This document shows positions 17,007-26,087 of a stretch of 64,000 nucleotides of DNA, piece by piece. The translations under genes were made by a program, and so were the position numbers. Under the pieces are notes generated by a model. That model was not told the origin of the DNA and did not search any database. It saw nothing but the letters and a program-made list of their open reading frames with translations. This DNA is from Enterococcus_K sp051713825 (GTDB lineage: Bacteria; Bacillota; Bacilli; Lactobacillales; Enterococcaceae): positions 310,001 through 374,000 of the forward strand of contig NZ_JBIOQR010000001.1 of the NCBI RefSeq assembly GCF_051713825.1. The letters are read 5' to 3'. How positions within the stretch are numbered: the stretch's first letter is position 1; each line of letters begins with the position of its first letter.

Positions 17007-17045
17007 AAGGGAGTGGATGAATACTCGTCCTCTTCCTTATTTTTA
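17007..17045 (+). terminator. Probable intrinsic terminator after ecfT
   Basis: AAGGGAGTGGATGA (17007-17020) can pair with TCGTCCTCTTCCTT (17025-17038) with one mismatch and two wobbles around an ATAC loop, then ATTTTTA follows. The T-run is short, so read-through into truA is possible. Confidence 0.5.
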
Positions 17046-17130
17046 CGAAAACAAGTAGATGAACGGTAGGCGAGTAGTTTAAAAGTGGGTCGTCTATTCA
17101 TAAAAAAGTCAGAGAGAATGAGGGGAAACG

Positions 17131-17877
17131 ATGGTTCGATATAAAGCAACTATTTCCTATGATGGAACGAATTTTAATGGATTTCAGAGGCAACCAAATG
17201 GCCGGACTGTACAAGAAGAAGTCGAAAAAACCTTAAAAAAGATGGCGAATGGAAAGACCATTCAAATATTTGGTTCGGGCCGAACAGATGCTGGGGTACA
17301 TGCGATTGGGCAAGTCATTCATTTTGATTACCCAGAGACGCGCCCCTTGGAACGAATGCGTTTTGGTTTAGATACACAAACACCAGAAGATATTGCTGTA
17401 AAATCAGTGGAGATTGTCCAAGAAGACTTTCATGCGCGTTACCTTGTGACGGAAAAGACCTATCAGTTTCGGGTGGATATAGGTAAACCACGGAGTCCGT
17501 TTCGGCGGTTTTATGCGAGTTATTTTCCCTATCCAATCGACGTGGAAAAGATTCAACGGGCCTTGCCTGACTTATTAGGGACACATGATTTCACGGCATT
17601 TTGTGCATCGGGAAGTCCGATAGAAGATAAAGTTCGAACGATTTATGAAGCGAAAATGACTGTGAATGAAGCGGGAGATGAGCTGTTATTTACGTTTCGT
17701 GGGGATGGTTTTTTGTATAAAATGATTCGTATTTTGGTGGGAACCTTACTTAAAATTGGCAATGGGCGTATGCCTGAAGGAGTTCTTCCGGAGATTATTG
17801 CATCCAAGGATCGGAATCTGGCTGGACCTACCGCCCATCCAGAAGGCTTATATTTGGTAGAAGTAAAATATGACTAA
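17131..17877 (+). CDS. truA: tRNA pseudouridine(38-40) synthase TruA
   Basis: Converts uridines 38-40 in the anticodon arm of many tRNAs to pseudouridine. The 248-residue product has the catalytic Asp53 in GSGRTDAGVHA and the C-terminal motif RGDGFLYKMIRILVG. GAGGGGA lies upstream of the ATG. It commonly follows the ecf genes in Firmicutes. A strong bidirectional terminator after it separates it from the convergent yfhO. Confidence 0.97.
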   Translation: MVRYKATISYDGTNFNGFQRQPNGRTVQEEVEKTLKKMANGKTIQIFGSGRTDAGVHAIGQVIHFDYPETRPLERMRFGLDTQTPEDIAVKSVEIVQEDFHARYLVTEKTYQFRVDIGKPRSPFRRFYASYFPYPIDVEKIQRALPDLLGTHDFTAFCASGSPIEDKVRTIYEAKMTVNEAGDELLFTFRGDGFLYKMIRILVGTLLKIGNGRMPEGVLPEIIASKDRNLAGPTAHPEGLYLVEVKYD

Positions 17878-17894
17878 AAAACGGGTTAGATAAT

Positions 17895-17957
17895 AAAAAA
17901 TGACTGAAACTAGTGAGGTGAACGGGGCGTTCATTCACTAGCTTCGGTCATTTTTTT
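17895..17957. terminator. Bidirectional terminator between truA and yfhO
   Basis: TGACtGAAaCTAGTGA (17901-17916) pairs with TCACTAGcTTCgGTCA (17935-17950) and is flanked by six A on the left and seven T on the right. It can therefore stop transcription of truA from the left and yfhO from the right. Confidence 0.85.
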
Positions 17958-17981
17958 GACTAGATGAGTGTTAATTTTTGA

Positions 17982-20621
17982 TTAGTCGTAAGTCAGCTCG
18001 TCTAAATTCTTGCTGTTTGATAGGCGTGAATTGGGTCTTTTCTTTAACCAATAGAGATAGCCAATAAATAGAAGGATGCAGACAACGAATAGAAATGCGC
18101 CAGGGATGAAACCGACTGGCAGATAACTTAAAGTAATCGTATGAGCGCCTTTTGGTACCTTAAAACTCACAAAGGCATTTTGAAAACCAGTGATGTCGAC
18201 CTTTTTCCCATCGATTTTGGCGGTCCAGCCTTTATCATAAGGAATCGTAGTAAGTAGCGTCTGCTCCTCCGATACTGTTACCTTTCCCGTTGCAGTGCGT
18301 CCTTTGACTGTAAAATCGACGCCAGATTGTTTGACTTGGTCAATGGCTGCTTGATAGGCCAATGTATCTAAGCCTAAGACTTCAGGCTCAATGAAGCTAA
18401 CAGCGGCGGTCCCATAGAAGCTAACGGTAAAGTCAAAAGTGGTTTGATTTTCATAGTAGCCAAGATCGTAATATTGGCCCGTGATATTCATCTGCGTTTT
18501 GTGACTGATGCCGTTAACTGTAACAGTTGCAGATGAGTTGTCTAATTGAGCAAAATCAGTTGGAAAGAGACTGATATAGGCCTGTGTATTGGCGGGCACC
18601 GTCACTTGCCAAGTGATATCTTTAGAAATATTTGGTTTCTCTTCTTTATAGGTGACACGATTACCTGACCGATCAATAATAGTATTTTTTTGTTCGACAA
18701 TCGTGATTGGATAAAATTGGTAATAGCCCATGTTCAAACCAGAAATTCCGTTTAGGAGATTCGTTTGACTCGTTAAGTTATCTGTTTCAGGCTGCTTAAT
18801 TTCTTGAATCGTGTTTGGTGTCAAGAAGCCTAATGGTAAGGCGTTTTTGTTTTCGTACAACTGATAAGAGCCAGATTGTCCTACTGAATTAAAACCATAC
18901 GTATTGATATCTTCTTTAGAAAGAAGGTATTTGACACCTAAGAAGCTGTCCATAGCAACGGTATTATTCGGATAACGCAGATTCAGATTGGTTCCTCGCG
19001 AACGATAACCTAGTGTATTTAAATAAGTCGATGAATGGCGGTTTCTAATAGAAGAAAACATGCCAATCCCGTTATAGCCGTAGTTGAAGCTGTCATTGGC
19101 TGAAACACCATCGAGATTTTCTAGTCGATAGAAGGTTTTGTTTTCATCCTTCGTTTTATCAACGAGTTTTTTTATGTCAGGATAAGGCTGAGTGTATAAG
19201 TTTCTTGACGCATAATTCCAATCGTCCAAGATACCATGAACCATACCACTTGTGTTGATAACCGCTTCAGCACTCATCAAGACGAGTAACAAAATGGTCA
19301 ACTTTTTCTTTGGAAACGAACCTAATTGATAGTATCCGATGGCCAGTAAGTAGACGAGTAAAAAAGCCACGGTTAAGGCGAATGAAACGAGGGTGGCATA
19401 CGAATAATTCTCGGATCCTTTTGTCCCCCAGGCGATGCAGAAAACACCGATTAATACTAAAATGAGCGCACAAAGTGTTCCTAAATCTTCTCGTTTAAAC
19501 TGCTCCCAACCATAACCGGCTAGGAAAATGACTAGAAAAGAAAAAAGAAACGCATAACGGAATAAGAACATGTTTGGTGCATGCATACCGTGCCAGAAAA
19601 GATTTAAAGGCACCAGATAGAAGCTAGCTGTAAGAAGGGCAAAAAGACTGATAAAGCCTAGTTTTTCCTTTAAAGGAATCTTCTTGGTGACAAAATACAA
19701 AAGACAGAAAACTAACGGCAATAAACCGATGTAGATAAATGGAATTGAACCGTATTTTGTTGTGTCGTACACGCTGACCATATTTTTAATGACAATATCA
19801 AAAAGGTTCGTGGCTTCTGTTTTTAGCTTAGTAATTTCGCTTAATTTTTCTCCATTTTCACGTAAGTCAACTAAAGCTGGTAAAATGATAATCATCGATG
19901 CACCACCCGCGAGTAAAGAAGTTACCCCGTATTGAAGGATGGAGCCTTTATATTGTTTCCAATGAGTCAACAAACGAACGCAGAAGTATAAAAATGAGAA
20001 TAGTCCGACCATGAAGCCCATATAAAAGCTAGATAAAAAGAGCATCAAATAAGAAACAAAGAGTAATGTCGGCTTCTTTAAGTCCATCACGCGATGAATG
20101 CCTAAGATGATTAAAGGTAGGTAAACAAAGGCGTCTAGCCACATAATAATCTCAGAGTGCGCAATGGCAAAAGAAGACAAGGCATAGGCTACGGCTAAGG
20201 CTACATGACTCCAACGAGGAATCTTGAAGGTGTGTTTTGCTAAGAACCAAAAAGCTAACCCGCTACTGGCTACCTTTAATAAGGTCAGGACATATAAAGC
20301 GTCTGGCATCATCTGATTTGGAAAGAAAAAAACAAGAGCTGTGAAAAAACCACCTAGATAATAAGAAATCACGGAAAGGTAATTTAAACCTAAGGAACCA
20401 TTCCATGTATAGAAAATACTTTGATCGCCTTTCAACATATTTCGAAAGCTGGCATGAAAATTTGAAAATTGGGAGAAGGCGTCACTGGCCAAAATGCTGC
20501 GACTGCTTCCAGGATAAATTCCGATAGTCAGATAGACAAAGGCCAAAATGAAAAAAGGAATAAAGAAACTAGCTAACATATAAGAACGATTAGCTTTGAT
20601 AAATCGTTTAATAGTTGTCAT
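17982..20621 (-). CDS. yfhO: YfhO-family multispan membrane protein (GT-C type glycosyltransferase)
   Basis: An 879-residue protein with about a dozen N-terminal membrane spans (residues 1-440), then a large outer domain (440-850) and a final span before a basic tail. This is the layout of the YfhO family, which in Bacillus and Listeria helps add sugars to teichoic acids. DAFVYLPLIILGIHR near residue 150 and the repeated NxS/T-rich outer part fit. I chose ATG 20621 with GGTGA upstream; a GTG 12 bases earlier is possible. It stands alone; no CsbB-like partner glycosyltransferase is nearby. The substrate is inferred, not shown. Confidence 0.85.
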   Translation of the reverse strand: MTTIKRFIKANRSYMLASFFIPFFILAFVYLTIGIYPGSSRSILASDAFSQFSNFHASFRNMLKGDQSIFYTWNGSLGLNYLSVISYYLGGFFTALVFFFPNQMMPDALYVLTLLKVASSGLAFWFLAKHTFKIPRWSHVALAVAYALSSFAIAHSEIIMWLDAFVYLPLIILGIHRVMDLKKPTLLFVSYLMLFLSSFYMGFMVGLFSFLYFCVRLLTHWKQYKGSILQYGVTSLLAGGASMIIILPALVDLRENGEKLSEITKLKTEATNLFDIVIKNMVSVYDTTKYGSIPFIYIGLLPLVFCLLYFVTKKIPLKEKLGFISLFALLTASFYLVPLNLFWHGMHAPNMFLFRYAFLFSFLVIFLAGYGWEQFKREDLGTLCALILVLIGVFCIAWGTKGSENYSYATLVSFALTVAFLLVYLLAIGYYQLGSFPKKKLTILLLVLMSAEAVINTSGMVHGILDDWNYASRNLYTQPYPDIKKLVDKTKDENKTFYRLENLDGVSANDSFNYGYNGIGMFSSIRNRHSSTYLNTLGYRSRGTNLNLRYPNNTVAMDSFLGVKYLLSKEDINTYGFNSVGQSGSYQLYENKNALPLGFLTPNTIQEIKQPETDNLTSQTNLLNGISGLNMGYYQFYPITIVEQKNTIIDRSGNRVTYKEEKPNISKDITWQVTVPANTQAYISLFPTDFAQLDNSSATVTVNGISHKTQMNITGQYYDLGYYENQTTFDFTVSFYGTAAVSFIEPEVLGLDTLAYQAAIDQVKQSGVDFTVKGRTATGKVTVSEEQTLLTTIPYDKGWTAKIDGKKVDITGFQNAFVSFKVPKGAHTITLSYLPVGFIPGAFLFVVCILLFIGYLYWLKKRPNSRLSNSKNLDELTYD

Positions 20622-20788
20622 AAAAGTCACCAAATTTCTAAAAAATTATTGATTTTAGTTTACCATATATTGATAGGAAAACCTCCAATTTTTGGAAAAA
20701 TTAATAAAAAATCCCTATATATTAGGGATTCCATGTGTTTTTTTATGACGATAATAAATCTCAGATAATAAAAAATATTATCAGAATA
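20622..20788. other. Short non-coding stretch with a small hairpin
   Basis: The region upstream of yfhO carries AATCCCTA/TAGGGATT (20710-20717 with 20723-20730). On the - strand it is followed by TTTTTATT, so it could weakly stop leftward transcripts before yfhO. No reading frame is supported here, and I see no convincing yfhO promoter. Confidence 0.4.
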
Positions 20789-20817
20789 TTGACTTTTTTA
20801 CTAAAAGACGGTATCTT
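20789..20817 (+). promoter_or_regulatory. SigA promoter of a putative small RNA
   Basis: TTGACT (20789-20794) and TATCTT (20812-20817) are spaced by exactly 17 bases on the + strand. No protein-coding gene on that strand follows for almost 1 kb, so the likely product is the short RNA described next. Confidence 0.55.
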
Positions 20818-20823
20818 TAAAAC

Positions 20824-20980
20824 ATAACAGCACATATTTATTTGCTTATTAGACATTTGTTTAGTAGGTGCACATAGGAGTATCATAAACGGTTAGTACC
20901 GGAATTGTATATTGTGGTCAGTGTACAATTCAGCAAGAGTCGAGTTTCTAGAAATAGAGAGTCGACTCTTGTTTTGTTTT
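20824..20980 (+). ncRNA. Candidate small RNA gene with its own terminator
   Basis: Starting just after the promoter, about 157 bases contain no credible start codon with a ribosome-binding site. Two perfect hairpins occur: GAATTGTA/TACAATTC (20902-20909 with 20924-20931) and CAAGAGTCGA/TCGACTCTTG (20934-20943 with 20962-20971). The second is followed by TTTTGTTTT, a good intrinsic terminator. Promoter, length and terminator together fit a trans-acting sRNA. It is not recognisable as 6S, SRP or tmRNA. Confidence 0.5.
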
Positions 20981-21135
20981 CTAATTGAGAAAAGAAGCGA
21001 TGTATCCTCAATCAGGAAGCTAGATTAGTTTGAAAGATGGTAGGAAGATTTATTATACAATATATAGTTTTTTTGGAGGGACTACCGTAAGACGATAAAA
21101 TTGAAAGGAATTCTGAATGCAAGTTTATTTGTGAG

Positions 21136-21169
21136 TTTTTTAGACAATCAATGAAGAGTGTCTAAAAAA
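21136..21169. terminator. Bidirectional terminator-like inverted repeat
   Basis: TTTTTTAGACA (21136-21146) and TGTCTAAAAAA (21159-21169) are perfect complements around a 12-base loop. The arms carry T- and A-runs, so it could end transcripts in either direction between the sRNA candidate and rpmB. The rest of 20981-21250 shows nothing I can support. Confidence 0.45.
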
Positions 21170-21251
21170 GTGAGAATGTGGGAATGTTTTTCAAAATTTT
21201 GGAGAGATAAGAAGTAGTGTATTAGCGCTTCTCTTGTTGTTTATTTTTGAG

Positions 21252-21281
21252 CGCAAAAAAAAACCGTTCTATTGAACGGTT
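21252..21281 (-). terminator. Intrinsic terminator of rpmB
   Basis: On the - strand AACCGTTC pairs with GAACGGTT (21262-21269 with 21274-21281) around a four-base loop, then a run of T follows (the A-run seen on + at 21255-21263). It lies 25 bases after the rpmB stop. Confidence 0.85.
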
Positions 21282-21305
21282 CGAAAACATTTCATAATTC
21301 AAATA

Positions 21306-21494
21306 TTAAACGCGCTCAACTTTTCCTGATTTCAAAGCACGAGCTGACACCCAAACTTTTTTAGGTGTTCCGTCGATCATAACACGAACTTTTTGTAGGT
21401 TCGGTTTAACAGTACGTTTAGTAGCGTTCATAGCGTGAGAACGATTGTTTCCGCTAGATGTTTTACGACCTGTAAAGTAACAAACTTTAGCCAT
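21306..21494 (-). CDS. rpmB: 50S ribosomal protein L28
   Basis: A 62-residue L28, normal length, reading MAKVCYFTGRKTSSGNN and ending RALKSGKVERV. It is the zinc-free form: the CxxC pairs of the alternative type are absent. GGAGGAAA lies before the ATG on the - strand. It has its own promoter and terminator, and diverges from the Asp23-family gene, a common Firmicutes arrangement. Confidence 0.97.
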   Translation of the reverse strand: MAKVCYFTGRKTSSGNNRSHAMNATKRTVKPNLQKVRVMIDGTPKKVWVSARALKSGKVERV

Positions 21495-21552
21495 TTTTAA
21501 TTTCCTCCTTTGCCTTGATATTGGAGCGATAGTTTTCAGCTCATACTAAAAC

Positions 21553-21581
21553 AATTTAACATAATTTGCCCGTATTTACAA
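21553..21581 (-). promoter_or_regulatory. SigA promoter of rpmB
   Basis: Read on the - strand, TTGTAA (21581-21576) and TAAATT (21558-21553) are 17 bases apart, placing the start of transcription about 50 bases before the rpmB ATG. Confidence 0.6.
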
Positions 21582-21601
21582 GAGACTTTTTTTATAGACG
21601 A

Positions 21602-21630
21602 TTGACATTATTACGCAAACATTGTAAATT
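21602..21630 (+). promoter_or_regulatory. Strong SigA promoter facing a nearby terminator
   Basis: TTGACA (21602-21607), 17 bases, then TAAATT (21625-21630). Transcription should start near 21637 and meet a hairpin with a T-run within about 10 bases. It points toward the Asp23-family gene, about 170 bases away. Confidence 0.6.
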
Positions 21631-21640
21631 AGACAAAGTC

Positions 21641-21663
21641 ATGGTGGAAATCACCATTTTTTT
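21641..21663 (+). terminator. Short terminator hairpin between two promoters
   Basis: ATGGTG (21641-21646) and CACCAT (21652-21657) flank a GAAAT loop, and seven T follow at 21657-21663. The hairpin would end any transcript from the promoter at 21602 after about 27 bases, unless prevented. A second promoter lies downstream of it. Confidence 0.6.
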
Positions 21664-21733
21664 GTTTTATTTAGTTGAATCAAAACCAAAAAAAATTGTT
21701 AATTTGAGAGGTAAGTAGGTGCTCGACCTTTTA

Positions 21734-21762
21734 TTTACCGTTAGGCTATGATAAACTATTAT
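21734..21762 (+). promoter_or_regulatory. Promoter of the Asp23-family gene and fakA
   Basis: TTTACC (21734-21739) and TATTAT (21757-21762) are 17 bases apart, giving a leader of about 35 bases before the ATG at 21806. It is the most direct promoter for the yloU-fakA pair. Confidence 0.6.
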
Positions 21763-21805
21763 AGTAGAAAATGGGTTAATAGACTCGTTAAGGAGGGTCA
21801 TTTCA

Positions 21806-22168
21806 ATGGCTGTAAAAATTAAAACGTCAGCTGGTACTATCGAAATTACAAATGAAGTGATTGCGACTGTCGTAGGCGGCGCAACAACTGATGTGTTTGG
21901 AATCGTTGGTATGGCAAGCAAAAATCAAATTAAAGATAATATTACTGAAATTTTACGTAGAGAAAATTATGCACGTGGCGTAGTGGTACGTCAAGAAGAC
22001 AATGGAATCGCAGTGGATGTGTATACGATTGTTAGTTACGGAACAAAAATTTCTGAAGTGTCTCGCAATGTCCAAGAGAAAGTGAAATACAACTTAGAAA
22101 CTTTACTCGGTGTTGCTGCTAACTCAGTTAATGTGTTTGTTCAAGGAGTACGTGTACTGCCAGACTAG
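21806..22168 (+). CDS. yloU: Asp23/Gls24 family envelope stress protein (YloU type)
   Basis: A 120-residue single-domain member of the Asp23/DUF322 family, small proteins linked to cell-envelope stress whose biochemical role is unclear. The pattern EITNEVIATVVGGAT near residue 12 and VNVFVQGVRVLPD at the C-terminus are typical. There is no membrane span, so it is cytoplasmic or membrane-associated through a partner. AAGGAGGG precedes the ATG. It directly precedes fakA, a conserved pairing in Firmicutes. Confidence 0.9.
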   Translation: MAVKIKTSAGTIEITNEVIATVVGGATTDVFGIVGMASKNQIKDNITEILRRENYARGVVVRQEDNGIAVDVYTIVSYGTKISEVSRNVQEKVKYNLETLLGVAANSVNVFVQGVRVLPD

Positions 22169-22222
22169 GTGGCAGAAGGTCTGTTGAAAAACGGCAGGTC
22201 GATCTTAAGGAGGATTATTTAG

Positions 22223-23902
22223 GTGAATGTAACAGAAATTAGCGCAAGTCAGTTCCAAGAAATGGTGCAGGCTGGTGCGAATCGTTTGCAAACAAATGCA
22301 GAATATGTCAATTCTTTGAATGTTTTCCCTGTGCCAGATGGTGATACGGGTACAAATATGAACTTATCTATGACGAGTGGTGCGAAAGCTGTGGTTGATT
22401 CAACGTCAGATAAAGTGGGTGAATTAGCCAATGTTTTATCAAAAGGGCTTTTAATGGGCGCACGCGGTAATTCAGGAGTTATTCTTTCTCAATTATTCCG
22501 TGGCTTTTCAAAACAGATTCCGTCTGTAGTCTCGTTGAATGCACAGGATTTAGCGTCAGCGTTTATGCGTGGTGTGGAGACTGCCTACAAAGCGGTTATG
22601 AAGCCAGTTGAAGGGACTATTTTAACTGTGGCTCGTGAAGCCGCAAAAGCGGGAGAAAAAAAGGCGAAAGAATCAGATGACTGTGTGGAAGTAATGACCT
22701 CAGTTGTGACAGGTGCTAAACGCGCATTAGCGAAAACACCAGATCTTTTACCTGTACTTAAAGAAGTGGGGGTTGTTGATAGTGGTGGCCAAGGGCTGTT
22801 ATTTATCTATGAGGGGTTTTTGAGTGTCTTAAATGGGGAATACCAATTAGATACAGTTTTTGAACCGTCACCAGCTGAGATGGATGATATGGTGAATGCC
22901 GAGCATCATCGTAGTGTTCAAGGTCAGCTTGCAACAGAAGATATCACATTTGGTTACTGTACAGAAATCATGGTGAAAATTGGCGAAGGCCCAACTGTTG
23001 ATAGCAAGTTTGATTACGAAGAATTCCGTAACTACTTAGATAAATTGGGTGATTCTTTATTGGTCGTGAATGATGATGAGATTATCAAGGTTCACGTGCA
23101 TACAGAACATCCAGGTGAAGTGATGAATTATGGTCAAAAATTTGGTTCTCTTGTAAAGGTTAAGGTGGATAACATGCGCCTTCAACACGAGACGATTTTG
23201 GAACATGATGGTGGCCAAACAAAAGCCGTAGCGAAAAAACCTCGTACACCTTATGGCATTATTGCGATTGCAGCAGGGAAGGGAATTCAAGAGTTGTTCT
23301 CAAGCTTAGGCGCAAGCTACGTGATTAGTGGCGGACAAACAATGAACCCGAGTACAGAGGATATCTTAAAAGCAATTGAAGAAGTGAATGCAGATCAAGT
23401 CATTATCTTGCCGAATAATAAAAATATCTTTATGGCAGCGGATCAAGCAGCAGAAGTGGCTGAGATTCCAGTAGCCGTTGTGCCATCAAAAACAATTTCT
23501 CAAGGGATGACAGCGATGTTAGCCTTTAACGATCAAGCTTCTTTAGAAGACAACAAAGAAGGCATGAAAGAAATGCTTGAAAGTGTAGTCAGTGGTCAAG
23601 TGACGAATGCGATTCGTAACACAACAATTGATGGTGTTGAGATTACAGAAGGCGACTTCCTAGGAATGATCGATGGTAAGATTGTGATTTCAAATCCTGA
23701 TCGTTTTGAAACGTCATTGAAAACGTTAGAGCAAATGATTAACGAGGAGACAGAAATCGTAACAATCATTACAGGAGAAGAGGGTTCGGCTGAAGAAGCT
23801 GAAAAACTGAGCGAAGCTTTGAGTGAGAAATACGAAGAGTTAGAATTCGAGATTCACCAAGGGGACCAGCCGGTGTATCCTTATCTGTTTTCAGCTGAGT
23901 AA
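22223..23902 (+). CDS. fakA: Fatty acid kinase subunit A (DhaL-domain, YloV family)
   Basis: FakA phosphorylates exogenous fatty acids held by a FakB (DegV) carrier, feeding acyl-phosphate to phospholipid synthesis through PlsX/PlsY. The 559-residue product has an N-terminal DhaL kinase domain with the Mg/ADP-binding PVPDGDTGTNM near residues 33-43 and GARGNSGVILSQLFRG near 75-90. A middle domain and a DegV-like C-terminal region follow. It starts at GTG 22223 behind AAGGAGG. plsX and acpP downstream belong to the same pathway; no fakB is in the window. Confidence 0.93.
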   Translation: MNVTEISASQFQEMVQAGANRLQTNAEYVNSLNVFPVPDGDTGTNMNLSMTSGAKAVVDSTSDKVGELANVLSKGLLMGARGNSGVILSQLFRGFSKQIPSVVSLNAQDLASAFMRGVETAYKAVMKPVEGTILTVAREAAKAGEKKAKESDDCVEVMTSVVTGAKRALAKTPDLLPVLKEVGVVDSGGQGLLFIYEGFLSVLNGEYQLDTVFEPSPAEMDDMVNAEHHRSVQGQLATEDITFGYCTEIMVKIGEGPTVDSKFDYEEFRNYLDKLGDSLLVVNDDEIIKVHVHTEHPGEVMNYGQKFGSLVKVKVDNMRLQHETILEHDGGQTKAVAKKPRTPYGIIAIAAGKGIQELFSSLGASYVISGGQTMNPSTEDILKAIEEVNADQVIILPNNKNIFMAADQAAEVAEIPVAVVPSKTISQGMTAMLAFNDQASLEDNKEGMKEMLESVVSGQVTNAIRNTTIDGVEITEGDFLGMIDGKIVISNPDRFETSLKTLEQMINEETEIVTIITGEEGSAEEAEKLSEALSEKYEELEFEIHQGDQPVYPYLFSAE

Positions 23903-23934
23903 GAACGAAAAAGAGAGAGTATAGAAATAAACAG

Positions 23935-23980
23935 GTAGCTGGGATGTAAATCATCATTGATTTATGTTCTAGCTACTTTT
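23935..23980 (+). terminator. Intrinsic terminator after fakA
   Basis: GTAGCT (23935-23940) through an imperfect long stem (TAAATCA with TGATTTA) to AGCTAC (23971-23976), followed by TTTT. recG follows about 30 bases later, so some read-through is plausible. Confidence 0.6.
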
Positions 23981-24011
23981 CAAAGTGTTTGAAAGAAAGG
24001 AGGGACAGTCT

Positions 24012-26048
24012 GTGGGCAATTTGAATGATCCGGTGACGGTATTATCTGGCGTTGGCGAAAAAAGAGCGAGTAATTTGGCTGAGTTGGGCATTAAAACAGT
24101 TGTTGATTTGATGACCTATTATCCTTTTCGATATGAGGATATTCAAGAAAAAAATCTGACGGAAATTCAAGATCAAGAAAAAGTCACACTTAAAGGGTTG
24201 GTTGTCTCAGAGCCAGTTGTTAGTCGTTATGGCTACAAAAAAAGTCGATTACAGTTTCGGATGATGCAAGAGCACGCAGTCTTTAATGTCTCTTTTTTTA
24301 ATCAGCCGTATTTAAAAGATAAAATTGTCCTGTCAGAAGAGGTGGCAGTCTACGGGAAATGGGATGCTAAAAGAAAAGCCTTAACAGGGATGAAAATTTT
24401 GGGTAGTAAAGCAACCGAAGAATTTGCGCCAATTTATCATGTCAGCAAATCTGTTCGTCAAACCACATTAATTGAATTAATCAAAGCGGCCTTTGCAGGG
24501 TATTTCCAACAGCTAGAAGAGAATTTACCAGAAGAGCTGCTAGAAAAATATCGGTTAATTGGTCGACAACAGGCCGTTTTTGCGATGCATTTTCCAAAAG
24601 ATCAAGAAGAAAGTCGCCAAGCGAAACGACGTGTGATTTTTGAAGAGTTCTTTTTATTCCAAATGCAGATCCAAGGTTTAAAAAAAGCAGAAAAATCAGA
24701 AGCGCAAGGATTGTCTGTGTTATATGACGTTGAACGAGTGAAGCAGTTTACCCAAAAATTACCCTTTGAGCTAACGGAAGCTCAAAAGCGCGTAACCAAT
24801 GAAATTTGTCGTGACTTGCGCAGTAAAAAACATATGCAGCGATTGTTACAAGGGGATGTTGGGAGTGGAAAAACGGTCGTTGCGGCGATTGCTTTATATG
24901 CGACAGCAACGGCGGGCTTTCAAGGGGCGTTAATGGTGCCTACTGAAATTTTAGCGCAACAGCATTTAGAAAGTTTAAATCAATTGTTTGACCCTTTAGA
25001 AATCCAGACCGCGTTATTAACAGGCTCAACTAAAGCGGCAGAACGCCGAGAAATTTTGGCGCAGCTTGCGAACGGCGAAATTGATGTGGTGATTGGAACC
25101 CATGCATTGATTCAGGATAATGTTGAATTTCACCGGTTAGGTTTGGTAATTACTGATGAACAACATCGGTTTGGAGTCAATCAACGAAAGGTATTGCGAG
25201 AAAAAGGGCTCAAGCCAGATGTCCTGTTTATGACAGCGACGCCAATTCCACGAACGCTTGCGATTACGGCGTACGGTGAGATGGATGTTTCAGTGATTGA
25301 TGAATTACCAGCCGGCAGGATTCCTGTAGAGACGCGTTGGATTCGCCCACCTCAATTGGAGAGTATTCTTGAATGGGTGCGCAAAGAATTAAGGGTAGGA
25401 CATCAAGTCTATGTCATTTGTCCTTTAATAGAAGAATCAGAAGCACTGGACGTAAAAAATGCGACAGAAATTTATGAACATTTGCAGCGGGTGTATTCAC
25501 CAGACTATCAGGTTGGTCTTCTTCATGGGAAGATGAAAAACACCGAAAAAGATCGTATCATGGAATCATTCAAGGACCGAGCGCTACAAATTTTAGTGTC
25601 GACTACCGTGATTGAAGTGGGCGTAAACGTCCCCAATGCGACGGTCATGTTGATTATGGATGCGGATCGTTTTGGTTTGGCACAATTGCACCAGCTTCGA
25701 GGACGGGTGGGGCGTGGTGCGGATGCTTCTTATTGTATTTTGATTGCCAATCCCAAAAATGAGATGGGCGTACAGCGGATGAAAATTATGACAGAAACAA
25801 ATAATGGTTTCATCTTAAGTGAAAAAGATTTAGAATTAAGAGGGCCTGGTGAAGTATTTGGATCACGTCAATCAGGAATTCCTCAGTTTTTAGTGGGTGA
25901 CTTGGTGACAGATGGGAATATTTTGGAAGTTGCAAGAGAAGAAGCGAATGCTATTTGGAAAATTCCTAACTGGCAAGAAGTAAAGACCTATCGAGGACTG
26001 AGTCAATCAATCAAAATAGAAGATCCAGAAGGGCGTTATTTTGATTAG
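24012..26048 (+). CDS. recG: ATP-dependent DNA helicase RecG
   Basis: Branch-migrating helicase that remodels stalled replication forks and Holliday junctions. The 678-residue product has the N-terminal OB-fold wedge (residues 60-150), Walker A GDVGSGKT near 290, the DEQH box in TDEQHRFG, MTATPIPRT, and the C-terminal helicase motif QLHQLRGRVGRG. I chose GTG 24012 behind AAAGGAGGGA; the family's length supports it over the in-frame start at 23985. Confidence 0.97.
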   Translation: MGNLNDPVTVLSGVGEKRASNLAELGIKTVVDLMTYYPFRYEDIQEKNLTEIQDQEKVTLKGLVVSEPVVSRYGYKKSRLQFRMMQEHAVFNVSFFNQPYLKDKIVLSEEVAVYGKWDAKRKALTGMKILGSKATEEFAPIYHVSKSVRQTTLIELIKAAFAGYFQQLEENLPEELLEKYRLIGRQQAVFAMHFPKDQEESRQAKRRVIFEEFFLFQMQIQGLKKAEKSEAQGLSVLYDVERVKQFTQKLPFELTEAQKRVTNEICRDLRSKKHMQRLLQGDVGSGKTVVAAIALYATATAGFQGALMVPTEILAQQHLESLNQLFDPLEIQTALLTGSTKAAERREILAQLANGEIDVVIGTHALIQDNVEFHRLGLVITDEQHRFGVNQRKVLREKGLKPDVLFMTATPIPRTLAITAYGEMDVSVIDELPAGRIPVETRWIRPPQLESILEWVRKELRVGHQVYVICPLIEESEALDVKNATEIYEHLQRVYSPDYQVGLLHGKMKNTEKDRIMESFKDRALQILVSTTVIEVGVNVPNATVMLIMDADRFGLAQLHQLRGRVGRGADASYCILIANPKNEMGVQRMKIMTETNNGFILSEKDLELRGPGEVFGSRQSGIPQFLVGDLVTDGNILEVAREEANAIWKIPNWQEVKTYRGLSQSIKIEDPEGRYFD

Positions 26049-26087
26049 TAAGAAGATGTGTCTTGAGTTGAGAGGAGCGAACAGGTA

